From: Berkiella sp963829835
Lineage (GTDB): Bacteria > Pseudomonadota > Gammaproteobacteria > Berkiellales > Berkiellaceae
Direction of reading: 5' to 3'
Assembly (NCBI GenBank): GCA_963829835.1
Contig: CAWHKC010000004.1
Coordinates: 992,001 to 1,056,000 of the forward strand
Length of the DNA stretch: 64,000 nucleotides
Part shown: positions 1-8,886 of the stretch, in pieces
How positions within the stretch are numbered: the stretch's first letter is position 1
Layout of the letters: every line of letters starts with the position of its first letter
Notes under the pieces: generated by a model
Databases searched by the model: none
The model's input: the letters and a program-made list of their open reading frames with translations, nothing else
What the model was told of the DNA's origin: nothing
Translations under genes and position numbers: made by a program

Positions 1-1
1 A

Positions 2-994
2 GTTATCGATTTAATCTGTCCCTTTGCGAAGGGCGGTAAAGTCGGATTGTTCGGTGGTGCCGGCGTTGGTAAAACTGTAAACATGATGGAATTAATTCGT
101 AACATCGCGATTGAGCATAGCGGTTATTCCGTTTTTGCGGGTGTGGGTGAACGTACTCGTGAAGGTAATGACTTCTATCATGAAATGAAAGATTCTAACG
201 TATTAGATAAAGTAGCGCTGGTTTATGGTCAGATGAACGAACCACCAGGTAACCGTTTACGCGTTGCATTAACCGGTCTTACGATTGCGGAAAGTTTCCG
301 TGATGAAGGTCGAGATGTATTGCTCTTTATCGATAATATTTATCGTTATACTCTTGCAGGAACCGAAGTATCAGCACTTTTGGGCCGGATGCCTTCAGCG
401 GTTGGTTATCAGCCAACATTGGCAGAAGAAATGGGTCGTCTCCAAGAACGTATTACTTCTACCAAGACCGGTTCTATTACTTCTATTCAAGCTGTGTATG
501 TACCAGCGGACGATTTAACCGATCCGTCTCCTGCTACCACCTTCTCTCATTTGGACGCGACAGTTGTATTGTCTCGTCAAGTGGCAGAACTTGGAATTTA
601 TCCTGCGGTTGATCCGTTAGATTCCACTAGCCGTCAATTAGATCCATTGGTTGTGGGACAAGAGCATTACGATGTCGCAAGACAAGTGCAAGGTACCTTG
701 CAACGTTATAAAGAATTAAAAGACATTATTGCCATTTTGGGTATGGATGAGCTTTCAGAAGAAGATAAATTAGCGGTTGCTCGTGCTAGAAAAATCGCAC
801 GCTTCTTGTCTCAGCCATTCTTCGTTGCAGAAGTCTTCACAGGATCTCCCGGTAAGTACGTGTCATTGAAAGATACCATTAAAGGATTCAAAGGCATTAT
901 CGAAGGTCTTTATGATGATTTGCCTGAACAAGCCTTTTATATGGTGGGCAGCATTGAAGAAGTTGTTGAAAAGGCAAAATCCTTACAAGGTTAA
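2..994 (+). CDS. atpD: F1F0 ATP synthase subunit beta (5' truncated by window edge)
   Basis: Catalytic beta subunit of F1; hydrolyses or makes ATP at the alpha/beta interface on the cytoplasmic face of the inner membrane. The reading frame is open from base 2, so the N-terminal part (about 140 residues of the usual 460) lies outside the window. Visible landmarks are the Walker A loop GGAGVGKT, the GERTREGNDFY catalytic-glutamate segment, and ALLGRMPSAVGYQPTLAEEM. The C-terminal stretch DELSEEDKL (DELSEED) is the lever that contacts gamma. A TTG at 47 lies inside the gene and is not a real start. atpC follows 12 bp later, as in the standard atp operon. Identity is secure; every motif is intact. 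Confidence 0.98.
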   Translation, partial: VIDLICPFAKGGKVGLFGGAGVGKTVNMMELIRNIAIEHSGYSVFAGVGERTREGNDFYHEMKDSNVLDKVALVYGQMNEPPGNRLRVALTGLTIAESFRDEGRDVLLFIDNIYRYTLAGTEVSALLGRMPSAVGYQPTLAEEMGRLQERITSTKTGSITSIQAVYVPADDLTDPSPATTFSHLDATVVLSRQVAELGIYPAVDPLDSTSRQLDPLVVGQEHYDVARQVQGTLQRYKELKDIIAILGMDELSEEDKLAVARARKIARFLSQPFFVAEVFTGSPGKYVSLKDTIKGFKGIIEGLYDDLPEQAFYMVGSIEEVVEKAKSLQG

Positions 995-1006
995 AAGAGA
1001 TAAATA

Positions 1007-1444
1007 ATGGATAATCCTCAAGCAACATTGCAATTAGATATCGTGAGCGCTGAAGCTGAAATCTTTTCAGGTAAAGCGCAACGTCTTTTTGCCACCGGCA
1101 TTTTGGGCGAACTTGAAGTTACCCCAGGACATGCTCCTTTGTTGACAGGGTTATTGCCAGGACCGGTGCGCATTAAAGACGCTGACGGCAAAGAAGATAT
1201 TGTTTATGTTACCGGTGGTATTTTAGAAGTACAGCCAAATGTGGTGACGATTTTAGCGGATACCGTGGTGCGAGCACGCGATTTAAATGAAGCTGAAGCC
1301 ATGAAAGCAAAACAACAAGCAGAGCAAATGCTAAAAGATAATCAATCCAGTGTTGATTATGCTCGTGCACGTGCGGAGTTGGCAAGAGCGGCAGGTCTGC
1401 TTCGCGCTATTCGCGAAGCTAGAAAGAAAGGCAAGATGAAGTAG
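1007..1444 (+). CDS. atpC: F1F0 ATP synthase subunit epsilon
   Basis: Epsilon subunit of the F1 central stalk; couples rotation and inhibits ATP hydrolysis. It has 145 residues, near the usual 135-140. The N-terminal beta-sandwich shows LDIVSAEAEIFSGKAQRLFA and GELEVTPGHAPLLTGLLPG, which are hallmark family segments. The C-terminal helical hairpin (about residues 90-140) is rich in Ala, Glu and Arg. It is the last gene of the atp operon, 12 bp after atpD and followed by a strong intrinsic terminator. Confidence 0.97.
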   Translation: MDNPQATLQLDIVSAEAEIFSGKAQRLFATGILGELEVTPGHAPLLTGLLPGPVRIKDADGKEDIVYVTGGILEVQPNVVTILADTVVRARDLNEAEAMKAKQQAEQMLKDNQSSVDYARARAELARAAGLLRAIREARKKGKMK

Positions 1445-1479
1445 TTGATTGCCGGTTTAAAGCAAAAGGATTAAATGCG

Positions 1480-1509
1480 AAAGGGGGTGGCAGTGGCCGC
1501 CCTTTTTGT
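1480..1509 (+). terminator. Rho-independent terminator of the atp operon
   Basis: A GC-rich stem GGTGGC (1486-1491) pairs with GCCGCC (1496-1501) across an AGTG loop. It is extended by AAAGGG (1480-1485) pairing with wobbles into the CTTTTT tract, followed by the T-run. It lies 35 bp after atpC. Confidence 0.85.
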
Positions 1510-1551
1510 TAATGAAAACAATGAACGCTATTAAAGATGAAGGTTAACGAC

Positions 1552-2934
1552 ATGGATTTAAGTATTGTCGTACTTGCCGCGGGGCAAGGAACACGGATGA
1601 AATCAACACTCCCCAAAGTGCTACACCCCATCGCGGGTAAGCCCATGCTTGCGCATGTGATAAAGACCGCTCAATCATTAACACCAAAGAAAATAGTTGT
1701 TGTCCATGGATTTGGAGGGGAGATCCTTAAAGAATCTTTTTCTGACACGGCTCTTGAATGGGCTCATCAACCAAAGCAACTTGGCACCGGCGATGCGGTA
1801 GCTAAAGCACTTGCTGCGCTTAATACCAACGAAAGAGTGCTCATATTGTATGGTGATGTACCGTTAATAAGTGCCAAGACATTGCAACAATTGTTAGAGG
1901 CAACACCTGACAATGCGATGGGTCTTATCACCTCGATAATGGATGATCCATACGGCTTAGGACGTATCATTAGAGATGACAAAGGGCATGTCATTAAAGT
2001 AGTAGAACAAAAAGATGCCTCAACGCAAGAACTGAAAGTACGAGAAGCCAATACGGGCATTTATGTTGTGCCTGTAAAATATTTGAAAGACTGGATCCCG
2101 CAACTGTCAAACGATAATCATCAGAAAGAATATTATTTGACTGATATCATCGCAATGGCCGTGAAAGACAAAGTAGCCATTTCAACGGTGAACCCAAGCC
2201 ACCATTGGGAAGTTTTAGGCATTAATGACAGACAACAGCAATCTGAAGCTGAGCGTTATTATCAACGCGCCCTTGCTAAGACCCTCATGAAAGAGGGCGT
2301 CACGATTTGCGACCCACTTCGTTTTGATGTGCGCGGCACACTCAATGCGAAAAATGATGTAGTGATTGATGTTAACGCTATTTTTGAAGGGGATGTCACT
2401 TTAGGAAGTGGTTGTAAAATTGGCCCCAACTGCATTCTTATTAATTGCAGGCTGGGTGATAATGTAACATTGCTTGCCAATTGCCATTTAGAAAATGCCA
2501 CCATAGGGAACAACGTGACTATTGGTCCTTTTGCTAGATTACGTCCTGGAACCGTTTTAGCCGATGAAGTTCGGGTTGGCAATTTTGTAGAAGTAAAAAA
2601 CACTCAAGTCGGCAAAGGGTCGAAAATAAATCATTTAAGTTACATTGGCGATACAGTAATGGGTGCCAATGTGAATGTAGGAGCAGGAACGATCACATGC
2701 AACTATGATGGGGTGAATAAACATCAAACCATCATTGAAGATGATGTGATGATAGGTTCTGATACACAATTAATTGCGCCAGTTCGAATAGAAAAAGGTG
2801 CAACCATTGGGGCTGGCTCTACGGTGAATAAAGATGCTCCAGCAAATCAATTGACATTAACCCAGCAGCTTAATCAACGCAGTAAAAATTGGGAAAGACC
2901 CAAGAAATCCACTAAAAACAATAACTCATTTTAA
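1552..2934 (+). CDS. glmU: Bifunctional UDP-N-acetylglucosamine pyrophosphorylase / glucosamine-1-phosphate N-acetyltransferase
   Basis: Makes UDP-GlcNAc from GlcN-1-P, acetyl-CoA and UTP for peptidoglycan and LPS. The N-terminal nucleotidyltransferase begins with LAAGQGTRMKS. The C-terminal half is a left-handed beta-helix of hexapeptide repeats, with FVEVKNTQVGKGSKINHLSY carrying the catalytic His and GAGTITCNYDG following. I chose the ATG at 1552 (460 aa) over the in-frame ATG at 1537, because GAAGG at 1539-1543 gives well-placed ribosome binding and family members start at this methionine. It lies upstream of glmS with an 18-bp gap, in the same order as in E. coli downstream of the atp operon. 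Confidence 0.97.
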   Translation: MDLSIVVLAAGQGTRMKSTLPKVLHPIAGKPMLAHVIKTAQSLTPKKIVVVHGFGGEILKESFSDTALEWAHQPKQLGTGDAVAKALAALNTNERVLILYGDVPLISAKTLQQLLEATPDNAMGLITSIMDDPYGLGRIIRDDKGHVIKVVEQKDASTQELKVREANTGIYVVPVKYLKDWIPQLSNDNHQKEYYLTDIIAMAVKDKVAISTVNPSHHWEVLGINDRQQQSEAERYYQRALAKTLMKEGVTICDPLRFDVRGTLNAKNDVVIDVNAIFEGDVTLGSGCKIGPNCILINCRLGDNVTLLANCHLENATIGNNVTIGPFARLRPGTVLADEVRVGNFVEVKNTQVGKGSKINHLSYIGDTVMGANVNVGAGTITCNYDGVNKHQTIIEDDVMIGSDTQLIAPVRIEKGATIGAGSTVNKDAPANQLTLTQQLNQRSKNWERPKKSTKNNNSF

Positions 2935-2952
2935 AATATTAAAGGACAGTTT

Positions 2953-4785
2953 ATGTGTGGGATAACCGCAGGAATAGCGCAAAGAGATATATCACCGATT
3001 CTATTGGAAGGATTAAAGCGGCTCGAATATCGTGGCTATGATTCAGCAGGTATGGCTGTTTTAAATGAGTCTGGAAAACTAGAGCGGCTTCGTATTTGTG
3101 GAAAAGTAAATCAATTACTGCAAGCGCATGATAAAGATCCTTTATTAGGAAAAGTTGGTATCGCGCATACACGATGGGCAACACATGGCAAGCCTAGCGA
3201 ATCAAATGCCCACCCTCATATGTTTCAAAATAAAATTGCATTGGTTCACAATGGTATCATTGAAAATTATCTTCATCTTCGCGACCAACTGTTAAGTCGT
3301 CATGTTAAGTTTTTTTCCGAGACCGATTCTGAAGTGATTGTGCAATGGATTGGTGAAGAGCTGGAAAAATCAAACAATATTCTGACTGCAATGCAGGAAA
3401 CCGTGAAAGAATTGCGTGGCGCTTATGCGCTGGTGGTTGTCTCTCAAGCCACGCCAGATAGAATCATTGCAGCGCGCCATGGGGCGCCGTTAGTCATTGG
3501 TCTTGGTGTTAATGAAAATTATGTCGCTTCTGATAGTTTAGCCCTTTTGCCCTTTACTCAAGATTTTGTCATTTTAGAAGATGGTGATGTCGCGGAAATT
3601 TTTCGTGATAGTTACCATATTTATGATAGCCAAGGACATAAGGTCGAACGCAAAGTAAGAAAAATTGCGCTCACAGTTCAAAGCACTGATAGAGGTAAAT
3701 ATCGCCACTACATGCAAAAAGAAATATTTGAACAACCAGAAGCCATTCGATCGGCGATTTCCGGTCGTCTTCATGACAATGATATTCCAGACGCGATTTT
3801 TGGCGCAAGCGCTAAAGATGTTTTTGATAAAACCAAAGCGGTACAAATTGTGGCTTGTGGTACCAGTTTTCATGCAGGATTGGTTGCCAAACATTGGATA
3901 GAACAATTTGTTGGGATCCCTTGTCAAGTCGAAGTGGCAAGCGAAATACGTTATCGTCGTGTTGTGGTTAATCCTGGGACACTTTTTGTGACACTCTCTC
4001 AATCGGGAGAAACCGCAGATACCCTGGCAGCGATGAGAGGTATTGTTTCGGATAATTACTCTGGTAAATTGGTCATTTGTAATGTCCCAGAAAGTTCCTT
4101 GGTGCGAGAATCAGATTTGGTTTTATTAACGCATGCAGGTCCTGAAATTGGCGTCGCCTCCACTAAAGCGTTTACAACCCAACTCATTGCCCTGTTAATG
4201 TTAGTGCAATGTTTAGGGCGACGTAATGATAAAAATGAAGTCATGAAGCTGCAAATCGTTCAAGCTTTGCGAGCACTACCGCAATTGGTTGAGCAAGTTT
4301 TGCAGCAAGATGAAGCGATTGCAAAATTAGCACAGCGATTTGATGAACGAGAGCATGCGCTATTTTTAGGAAGAGGCATACACTATCCTATTGCTAAAGA
4401 AGGTGCATTAAAGCTCAAAGAAATATCCTATATTCATGCAGAAGCATATCCTGCTGGAGAATTAAAACACGGCCCGCTTGCGCTGGTTGATAAACATATG
4501 CCCGTGGTGGCACTCGCCGCACATGATCACTTGATAGAAAAATTAATCTCTAACTTACAAGAAGTCAGAGCAAGACAAGGTGAGCTTATTGTCTTTGCTG
4601 AAAGAGGCACCAATTTAATTTCCAATAAAGAAATGACGGTAATTGAGATCCCGCAAGTTGGAGAAATATTAGCCCCTATTGCCTTTACGGTGTTGCTGCA
4701 ATTATTGGCTTATCATGTTGCGGTGATGAAAGGGACAGATGTTGATCAGCCAAGAAATTTAGCAAAGTCAGTCACCGTTGAATAA
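2953..4785 (+). CDS. glmS: Glutamine--fructose-6-phosphate aminotransferase (isomerizing)
   Basis: Makes glucosamine-6-phosphate from fructose-6-P and glutamine, the first step of hexosamine synthesis. It has 610 residues, the normal length. The class II glutamine amidotransferase domain begins MCGI, with Cys2 becoming the N-terminal nucleophile, and shows RLEYRGYDSAGMAV and TRWATHGKPSESNAHPH. Two SIS domains follow (CGTSFHAGLVAKHWIE and LSQSGETADT; LGRGIHYPIAKEGALKLKEI). The C-terminus DQPRNLAKSVTVE is canonical. AAAGGA lies 8 bp before the ATG. No glmS ribozyme is seen in the 18-bp glmU-glmS gap. Confidence 0.98.
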   Translation: MCGITAGIAQRDISPILLEGLKRLEYRGYDSAGMAVLNESGKLERLRICGKVNQLLQAHDKDPLLGKVGIAHTRWATHGKPSESNAHPHMFQNKIALVHNGIIENYLHLRDQLLSRHVKFFSETDSEVIVQWIGEELEKSNNILTAMQETVKELRGAYALVVVSQATPDRIIAARHGAPLVIGLGVNENYVASDSLALLPFTQDFVILEDGDVAEIFRDSYHIYDSQGHKVERKVRKIALTVQSTDRGKYRHYMQKEIFEQPEAIRSAISGRLHDNDIPDAIFGASAKDVFDKTKAVQIVACGTSFHAGLVAKHWIEQFVGIPCQVEVASEIRYRRVVVNPGTLFVTLSQSGETADTLAAMRGIVSDNYSGKLVICNVPESSLVRESDLVLLTHAGPEIGVASTKAFTTQLIALLMLVQCLGRRNDKNEVMKLQIVQALRALPQLVEQVLQQDEAIAKLAQRFDEREHALFLGRGIHYPIAKEGALKLKEISYIHAEAYPAGELKHGPLALVDKHMPVVALAAHDHLIEKLISNLQEVRARQGELIVFAERGTNLISNKEMTVIEIPQVGEILAPIAFTVLLQLLAYHVAVMKGTDVDQPRNLAKSVTVE

Positions 4786-4802
4786 AGCGATAAGTTGTTA
4801 AT

Positions 4803-5465
4803 ATGTGTGGTCGCTATGCTCTACACGCAAGTGAAAATGAAATTGTTTCTCATTTTCATTTGCGACACGGTTTTGCTATGCATCCTCGTTATAATGTTGC
4901 ACCATCGCAAACAATCCCTATTATTATTGAATGGGCAAAGCAAATTGAATTTAGCCGTTGGGGGTTTATCCCCTCTTGGGCAAAAAGCTCGGATGATAAG
5001 ATACCGCAAGGTCACATCAATGCGCGTATAGAGTCTTTAACTGAAAAACCTACTTTTAAAGAAGCTATTAAAAAGCAACGGTGTTTAATTCCGGCATCGG
5101 GTTATTTTGAATGGCGTACCTTTGGTGGCAAAAAACAGCCCTATTACCTTTATATCAAAAATCAACCGTTGCTTGCCTTTGCAGGAATTTGGTCTTTGTG
5201 GCGAACATTGCAGGGAGAAGAAAGTCGCACTTGTGCTATCATCACAGCGCAAGCGCCCAAAGATTTTCAAGCACTACACGATCGCATGCCTGTCATCATT
5301 TCACCTGCACATTATCAAAATTGGTTAGGCAAAGAATATGCATTTGAAGAGATGAGCGAAATGTTTTTTCAGCCAACTCTTGACAACATTGGTATTAAAC
5401 CAGTTAGTCCACGGATGAGTCATCCTCGATTTGAAGGAATTGAATGTATTCAATCGCTTTCGTGA
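4803..5465 (+). CDS. SRAP domain protein (YedK/HMCES family)
   Basis: A 220-residue SOS-response-associated peptidase family protein that forms a covalent DNA-protein crosslink with abasic sites in single-stranded DNA, protecting stalled forks. The invariant Cys2 (MCGRY) forms the crosslink after Met removal. Also seen are RYNVAPSQT with the conserved Asn31, INARIESL, the CLIPASGYFEWR segment with the catalytic Glu, and HDRMPVI with the catalytic His. It starts 17 bp after glmS, so it may be read through from glmUS. E. coli calls the family yedK; I leave the symbol blank because orthology was not tested. Confidence 0.93.
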   Translation: MCGRYALHASENEIVSHFHLRHGFAMHPRYNVAPSQTIPIIIEWAKQIEFSRWGFIPSWAKSSDDKIPQGHINARIESLTEKPTFKEAIKKQRCLIPASGYFEWRTFGGKKQPYYLYIKNQPLLAFAGIWSLWRTLQGEESRTCAIITAQAPKDFQALHDRMPVIISPAHYQNWLGKEYAFEEMSEMFFQPTLDNIGIKPVSPRMSHPRFEGIECIQSLS

Positions 5466-5588
5466 ACTTTTGGCCCCAAAGGGGTTTACTTGCGAAAAAG
5501 CGATTGGCATAATCGCCTGCGCAATAGTTGAAACCTTATTTGATGAGGCAGAATCATCAAGTTTTCTAAAAACAAAATGGAGAAATCA

Positions 5589-5993
5589 ATGGCATCGTTA
5601 CGGCAAAATACTAAATCCGCATCTCGCAAAAAAGTGGAAGAGCCCACTGATGCGAAAATGTCATTGCGTGTAAAAGCAATGAAAGACAAACAAACTCGCG
5701 TTGAAATCCTTCAGCATATTTCTGATGAAACCGGTTTGAAACGAGTTGAAGTGGAAGCAGTATTCACTGAGATGGCTAAATTGGTCAAAGCCCATATGAA
5801 GAAACAAGGCTCAGGGGAAATTATGATCCCTAAATTGGGTCTAAAAATTCGTAAAGTTCGTCGTAAACCAACTAAGAAACGCGTTATGGTTAGCCCATTA
5901 ACCGGTATGGAAGTTACTATTGCTCCAAAACCTGCGCGTGATGATATCAAACTGGTTGCATTGAAAGGTTTGAAAGAATCACTTTTAGGTTAA
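5589..5993 (+). CDS. HU-like DNA-binding protein
   Basis: A basic protein of 134 residues. After a Lys/Ser/Gln-rich N-terminal tail of about 45 residues comes an HU/IHF-like fold: RVEILQHISDETGLKRVEVE resembles the HU helical dimerisation region, and IPKLGLKIRKVRRKPTKKR the beta-arm that enters the minor groove. It is longer than HU (90 aa) because of the tail and a longer C-terminus. The start at 5589 is preferred over the in-frame ATG at 5577 because GGAG at 5578-5581 sits correctly before it. Nucleoid-associated function is inferred from the fold; the target is unknown. Confidence 0.8.
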   Translation: MASLRQNTKSASRKKVEEPTDAKMSLRVKAMKDKQTRVEILQHISDETGLKRVEVEAVFTEMAKLVKAHMKKQGSGEIMIPKLGLKIRKVRRKPTKKRVMVSPLTGMEVTIAPKPARDDIKLVALKGLKESLLG

Positions 5994-6010
5994 TATTTTT
6001 TTGGATCATG

Positions 6011-6158
6011 TGTCGCGATAGCGACAAATTATCTTCCCTTGTAAAGGGAAGAGGCAGCTTAGCCGCAAGAAGGATTTTATCAAGATAAATCTCTCTTGCG
6101 CTTCGCGCCTCTCTCCTTTACAAGGAGAGATCAATGGTTGCTTCGCAACGACTTCTCT
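6011..6158. repeat. Compound palindromic intergenic element
   Basis: A block of about 150 bp between convergent genes, built of stacked hairpins. These are TGTCGC/GCGACA (6011-6026), CTTCCCTT-GTA-AAGGGAAG (6033-6051), CTCTCCTT-TAC-AAGGAGAG (6111-6129) and GTTGC-TTC-GCAAC (about 6137-6149). The two central hairpins also pair with each other imperfectly, so the whole block can fold as one long inverted repeat. It looks like a dispersed REP/MITE-like element and would also act as a bidirectional terminator. No coding potential is seen. Confidence 0.7.
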
Positions 6159-6167
6159 CTAATCACA

Positions 6168-7466
6168 TTATGCCTTCCAATTCCTATCAAAATTCGACTT
6201 AATATCTTTCCAACAATCTTGATAATCCTTTTGTAAAAAGCCAGAAGTTAACGCATAAGGCGTTGGGATCCAAGGCAAACGGGTTTCAAACATAAAAGCC
6301 AATGTTTGTGTTTGTTTGACGGGAACGCATCGATCTTCAATAGCGGCTGCGACAGTTTTCGCATCGGGACCATGGGCTGACATGCAATTATGTAAACTGC
6401 CACCTCCCGGTAAGAATCCTTCAGCCTTTGCATCATAAACCCCAGTGATCAACCCCATATATTCACTCATCACATTTCGATGGTAATAAGGTGGCCTAAA
6501 GGTATGCTCTGCAACCATCCATCTTTCTGGAAAGATCACAAAGTCCATATTTGCCACGCCATGAAGAGGGCTTGGTGAGGTTAGCACAGTAAATAGAGAG
6601 GGATCGCAGTGATCGAAGCTCACTGTATTAATGGTATTAAAATATTTTAAGGAATATTTATAGGGCGCGTAATTGCCATGCCAAGCAACCACATTCAATG
6701 GCGAAGAAGACATTTTGGCTTGCCAAAGCTGATTATTACTTTTGTTCAATAAAATAAAATCGCCCTCTTTTTCTTCAAAGCAGGCACTGGGAATTAAAAA
6801 ATCTCTAGGATTTGCTAAGCCATTGCTACCAATGGGTCCTAAATCAGGTAAGGTGAGAGGTTGACCATAATTTTCCCCGATATACCCTTTTATCATGGGA
6901 CTTTGCAATTTGATTTGAAAACGCACTCCCCGCGGTATAACAGCAATATCACCTGGTGAGATTTCAATTTTTCCAAATTCTGTGAAAATTTCACAACTGC
7001 CTAGATAGGGAACAAATAATAGTTCGCCATCTGAGTCGTAAAAATAGGTTTTGTCCATTGATGCATTGGCAGCATAGAGGTGTACAGCTGCACCCTGTTG
7101 TTCCATAGGGCTGCCATTATAAAGAAGGGTTGTTAAACCTTGGACAAAATCTACACTCCCTTTAGGATCAGGCATAGGATCCCAGCGCATTTGGTTAGGG
7201 AGGGCTTGAGTACCAGAAGGGATAATAATCCCTGGATGAGGCGTTGGTTTGAATTCAGTATGAACAACAGAAGGTAAAATCCTATAAAGCCAGCTGCGTA
7301 AATTTTGACTGCGTGGTCTGGTAAAGGCACTCCCGCTAAGTTGTTCCGCATATAGTCCATAGGGGACTTTCTGAGGCGAGTTTTGACCTATTGGAAGGGC
7401 GCCTGGTAGGGCCTCGCTTTGCCATGCCCCACCCCATCCCGCAATATACTGGTATTGATTAGTCAT
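6168..7466 (-). CDS. hmgA: Homogentisate 1,2-dioxygenase
   Basis: Non-haem Fe(II) ring-cleavage enzyme that opens homogentisate to maleylacetoacetate in tyrosine/phenylalanine breakdown. It has 432 residues, the normal size. Family signatures are PYGLYAEQLSGSAFT, QNLRSWLYRILPSV and PPYYHRNVMSEYMGLITG, where the His and Glu after RPPYY are iron ligands. LHNCMSAHGPD supplies another conserved His. No other tyrosine catabolic gene (hpd, maiA, fahA) is in the window, so the pathway must be completed elsewhere or is partial. It is transcribed divergently from the MFS transporter across a 150-bp gap. Confidence 0.96.
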   Translation of the reverse strand: MTNQYQYIAGWGGAWQSEALPGALPIGQNSPQKVPYGLYAEQLSGSAFTRPRSQNLRSWLYRILPSVVHTEFKPTPHPGIIIPSGTQALPNQMRWDPMPDPKGSVDFVQGLTTLLYNGSPMEQQGAAVHLYAANASMDKTYFYDSDGELLFVPYLGSCEIFTEFGKIEISPGDIAVIPRGVRFQIKLQSPMIKGYIGENYGQPLTLPDLGPIGSNGLANPRDFLIPSACFEEKEGDFILLNKSNNQLWQAKMSSSPLNVVAWHGNYAPYKYSLKYFNTINTVSFDHCDPSLFTVLTSPSPLHGVANMDFVIFPERWMVAEHTFRPPYYHRNVMSEYMGLITGVYDAKAEGFLPGGGSLHNCMSAHGPDAKTVAAAIEDRCVPVKQTQTLAFMFETRLPWIPTPYALTSGFLQKDYQDCWKDIKSNFDRNWKA

Positions 7467-7560
7467 AACGTTATCCTAAACTTTCATGATAAAATTAACG
7501 CGTATTGCGATTACCCTGTGACTTAGTTAGACTCAGGCCATCTTTAAAAAATGAGAGGGT

Positions 7561-7581
7561 TATCCTACTTTATTTAGGATA
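7561..7581. promoter_or_regulatory. Perfect inverted repeat in the hmgA-MFS divergent promoter region
   Basis: TATCCTA (7561-7567) and TAGGATA (7575-7581) form a perfect 7-bp inverted repeat with a 7-bp spacer, 38 bp upstream of the transporter start. A further copy of TATCCTA lies at 7472-7478, next to the hmgA start. This is the geometry of a dimeric repressor operator shared by the two genes. No regulator gene is adjacent; inference only. Confidence 0.35.
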
Positions 7582-7619
7582 TTTCATCGCATTTTGACTG
7601 TGACGTAAAGGGCTCATCC

Positions 7620-8882
7620 ATGAATAGCCGTAGAACCGCTTCGATTTTAATGCCAATCGCCATGTTTGGGGTTGCCACCTTCTTTTATCTTTATGAATTT
7701 TTGGTGCGCGTTTCACCCAACGTATTAGAGAATGAGCTTATACTCGCCTTTAATTTAGATGCAAAAATGTTTGGCTTCTTCTCTTCATGTTGGTATTGGG
7801 CATATGCTCCCTTACAATTGCCAGTTGGCGCATTAACAGATAAATACGGCCCACGACGTTTGCTAACTTTTGCCATTTTTTTATGTGCAGGAAGTACATT
7901 AGCGCTAGCGTACACCACCAGTTTTTATGTTGGTTGCATTATGCGCTTTTTTATCGGCGCAGGCTCTGCTTTTGCTTTTATCAGTTGTATGAAGATTATT
8001 CATATTTGGTTTGATCATCACCTCTTTCCTCTAATGACAGGTTTAACATTAACCATTGGGACATTAGGTGCGGCAGCGGGTGGGATTCCATTATCGTTGG
8101 CGCTTGATTTTATGGAATGGCGTCAAGTACTGATTTATGTAGGTATTGTCGGGATCTTTCTTGCCGTATTAGCATTTTTGTTGATTAAAGATCACAACCC
8201 AGATCACCCAGAAGTCTCTATGCGAAAAGAGGATACACCAGGATTTTGGCGTTGTTTAAGCGAAGTTGTTAGGCAACCGCAAAGTTGGTTTGTCGGGATC
8301 TATTGCTTTTTTGTAACAGCACCAACCGATGCGTTTGGCGGCACGTGGGGCGTGAAATTTTTAGTAGATACGCATGGTATCTCTCGAGATGTTGCATCAA
8401 CCGCTGCAGTGACGATGACCTTTGTGGGAATGGCTGTGGGAAGCCCAGTGCTTGGGTGGATTTCAAGTGTATTCGATAATCGAAAAATACCTATGTTTTT
8501 TTCAAGCGTTGTTGCTTCATTAGCGCTCACCTTAATTGTCTTCTTGCCACATTTGACAGGATTTTGGGCCTGCGTTCTATTCTTCTTATTTGGCAGTGCC
8601 GGAACATATGTGTTGGCATTTGTGATGACACGTCGCTTTACGCAAGCAACTTATGTTGCCACAGCGGTCGGTTTTGTGAATATGGTTTCTATGTTTGGTA
8701 GTGCCATCTTAACGTACATGGTGGGCTGGTTATTAGATGCGGTAAGCTCGGGTGCTTTGTCACAAGATGGTGAAAGGATCTACACCGTTGGAGATTATCA
8801 TCTAAGCTTACTGGTTCTTCCTATCTTCTATGCGGTTAGTGCTTTACTTGTTGTACCCTTCATACGTGACGGGAAGGATTAA
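7620..8882 (+). CDS. Major facilitator superfamily transporter (Pht-like)
   Basis: A 420-residue inner-membrane carrier with about 12 predicted hydrophobic segments. The first segment carries FYLYEFLVRVSPNV, a pattern I associate with the Legionella/Coxiella/Rickettsia MFS group that includes the phagosomal (Pht) transporters. The MFS loop motif LTDKYGPRR lies between segments 2 and 3, and MTRRF in the C half. The substrate is unknown (amino acids or nucleosides are typical for Pht proteins). AAGGG precedes the ATG. uvrD begins 4 bp after the stop, so the two are probably co-transcribed. Confidence 0.88.
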   Translation: MNSRRTASILMPIAMFGVATFFYLYEFLVRVSPNVLENELILAFNLDAKMFGFFSSCWYWAYAPLQLPVGALTDKYGPRRLLTFAIFLCAGSTLALAYTTSFYVGCIMRFFIGAGSAFAFISCMKIIHIWFDHHLFPLMTGLTLTIGTLGAAAGGIPLSLALDFMEWRQVLIYVGIVGIFLAVLAFLLIKDHNPDHPEVSMRKEDTPGFWRCLSEVVRQPQSWFVGIYCFFVTAPTDAFGGTWGVKFLVDTHGISRDVASTAAVTMTFVGMAVGSPVLGWISSVFDNRKIPMFFSSVVASLALTLIVFLPHLTGFWACVLFFLFGSAGTYVLAFVMTRRFTQATYVATAVGFVNMVSMFGSAILTYMVGWLLDAVSSGALSQDGERIYTVGDYHLSLLVLPIFYAVSALLVVPFIRDGKD

Positions 8883-8886
8883 AAAA

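Noticed and set aside
2935..2952. glmS ribozyme or other glmS leader control
   Set aside because: Only 18 bp separate glmU and glmS; there is no room for the ribozyme, which is in any case a Firmicutes feature.
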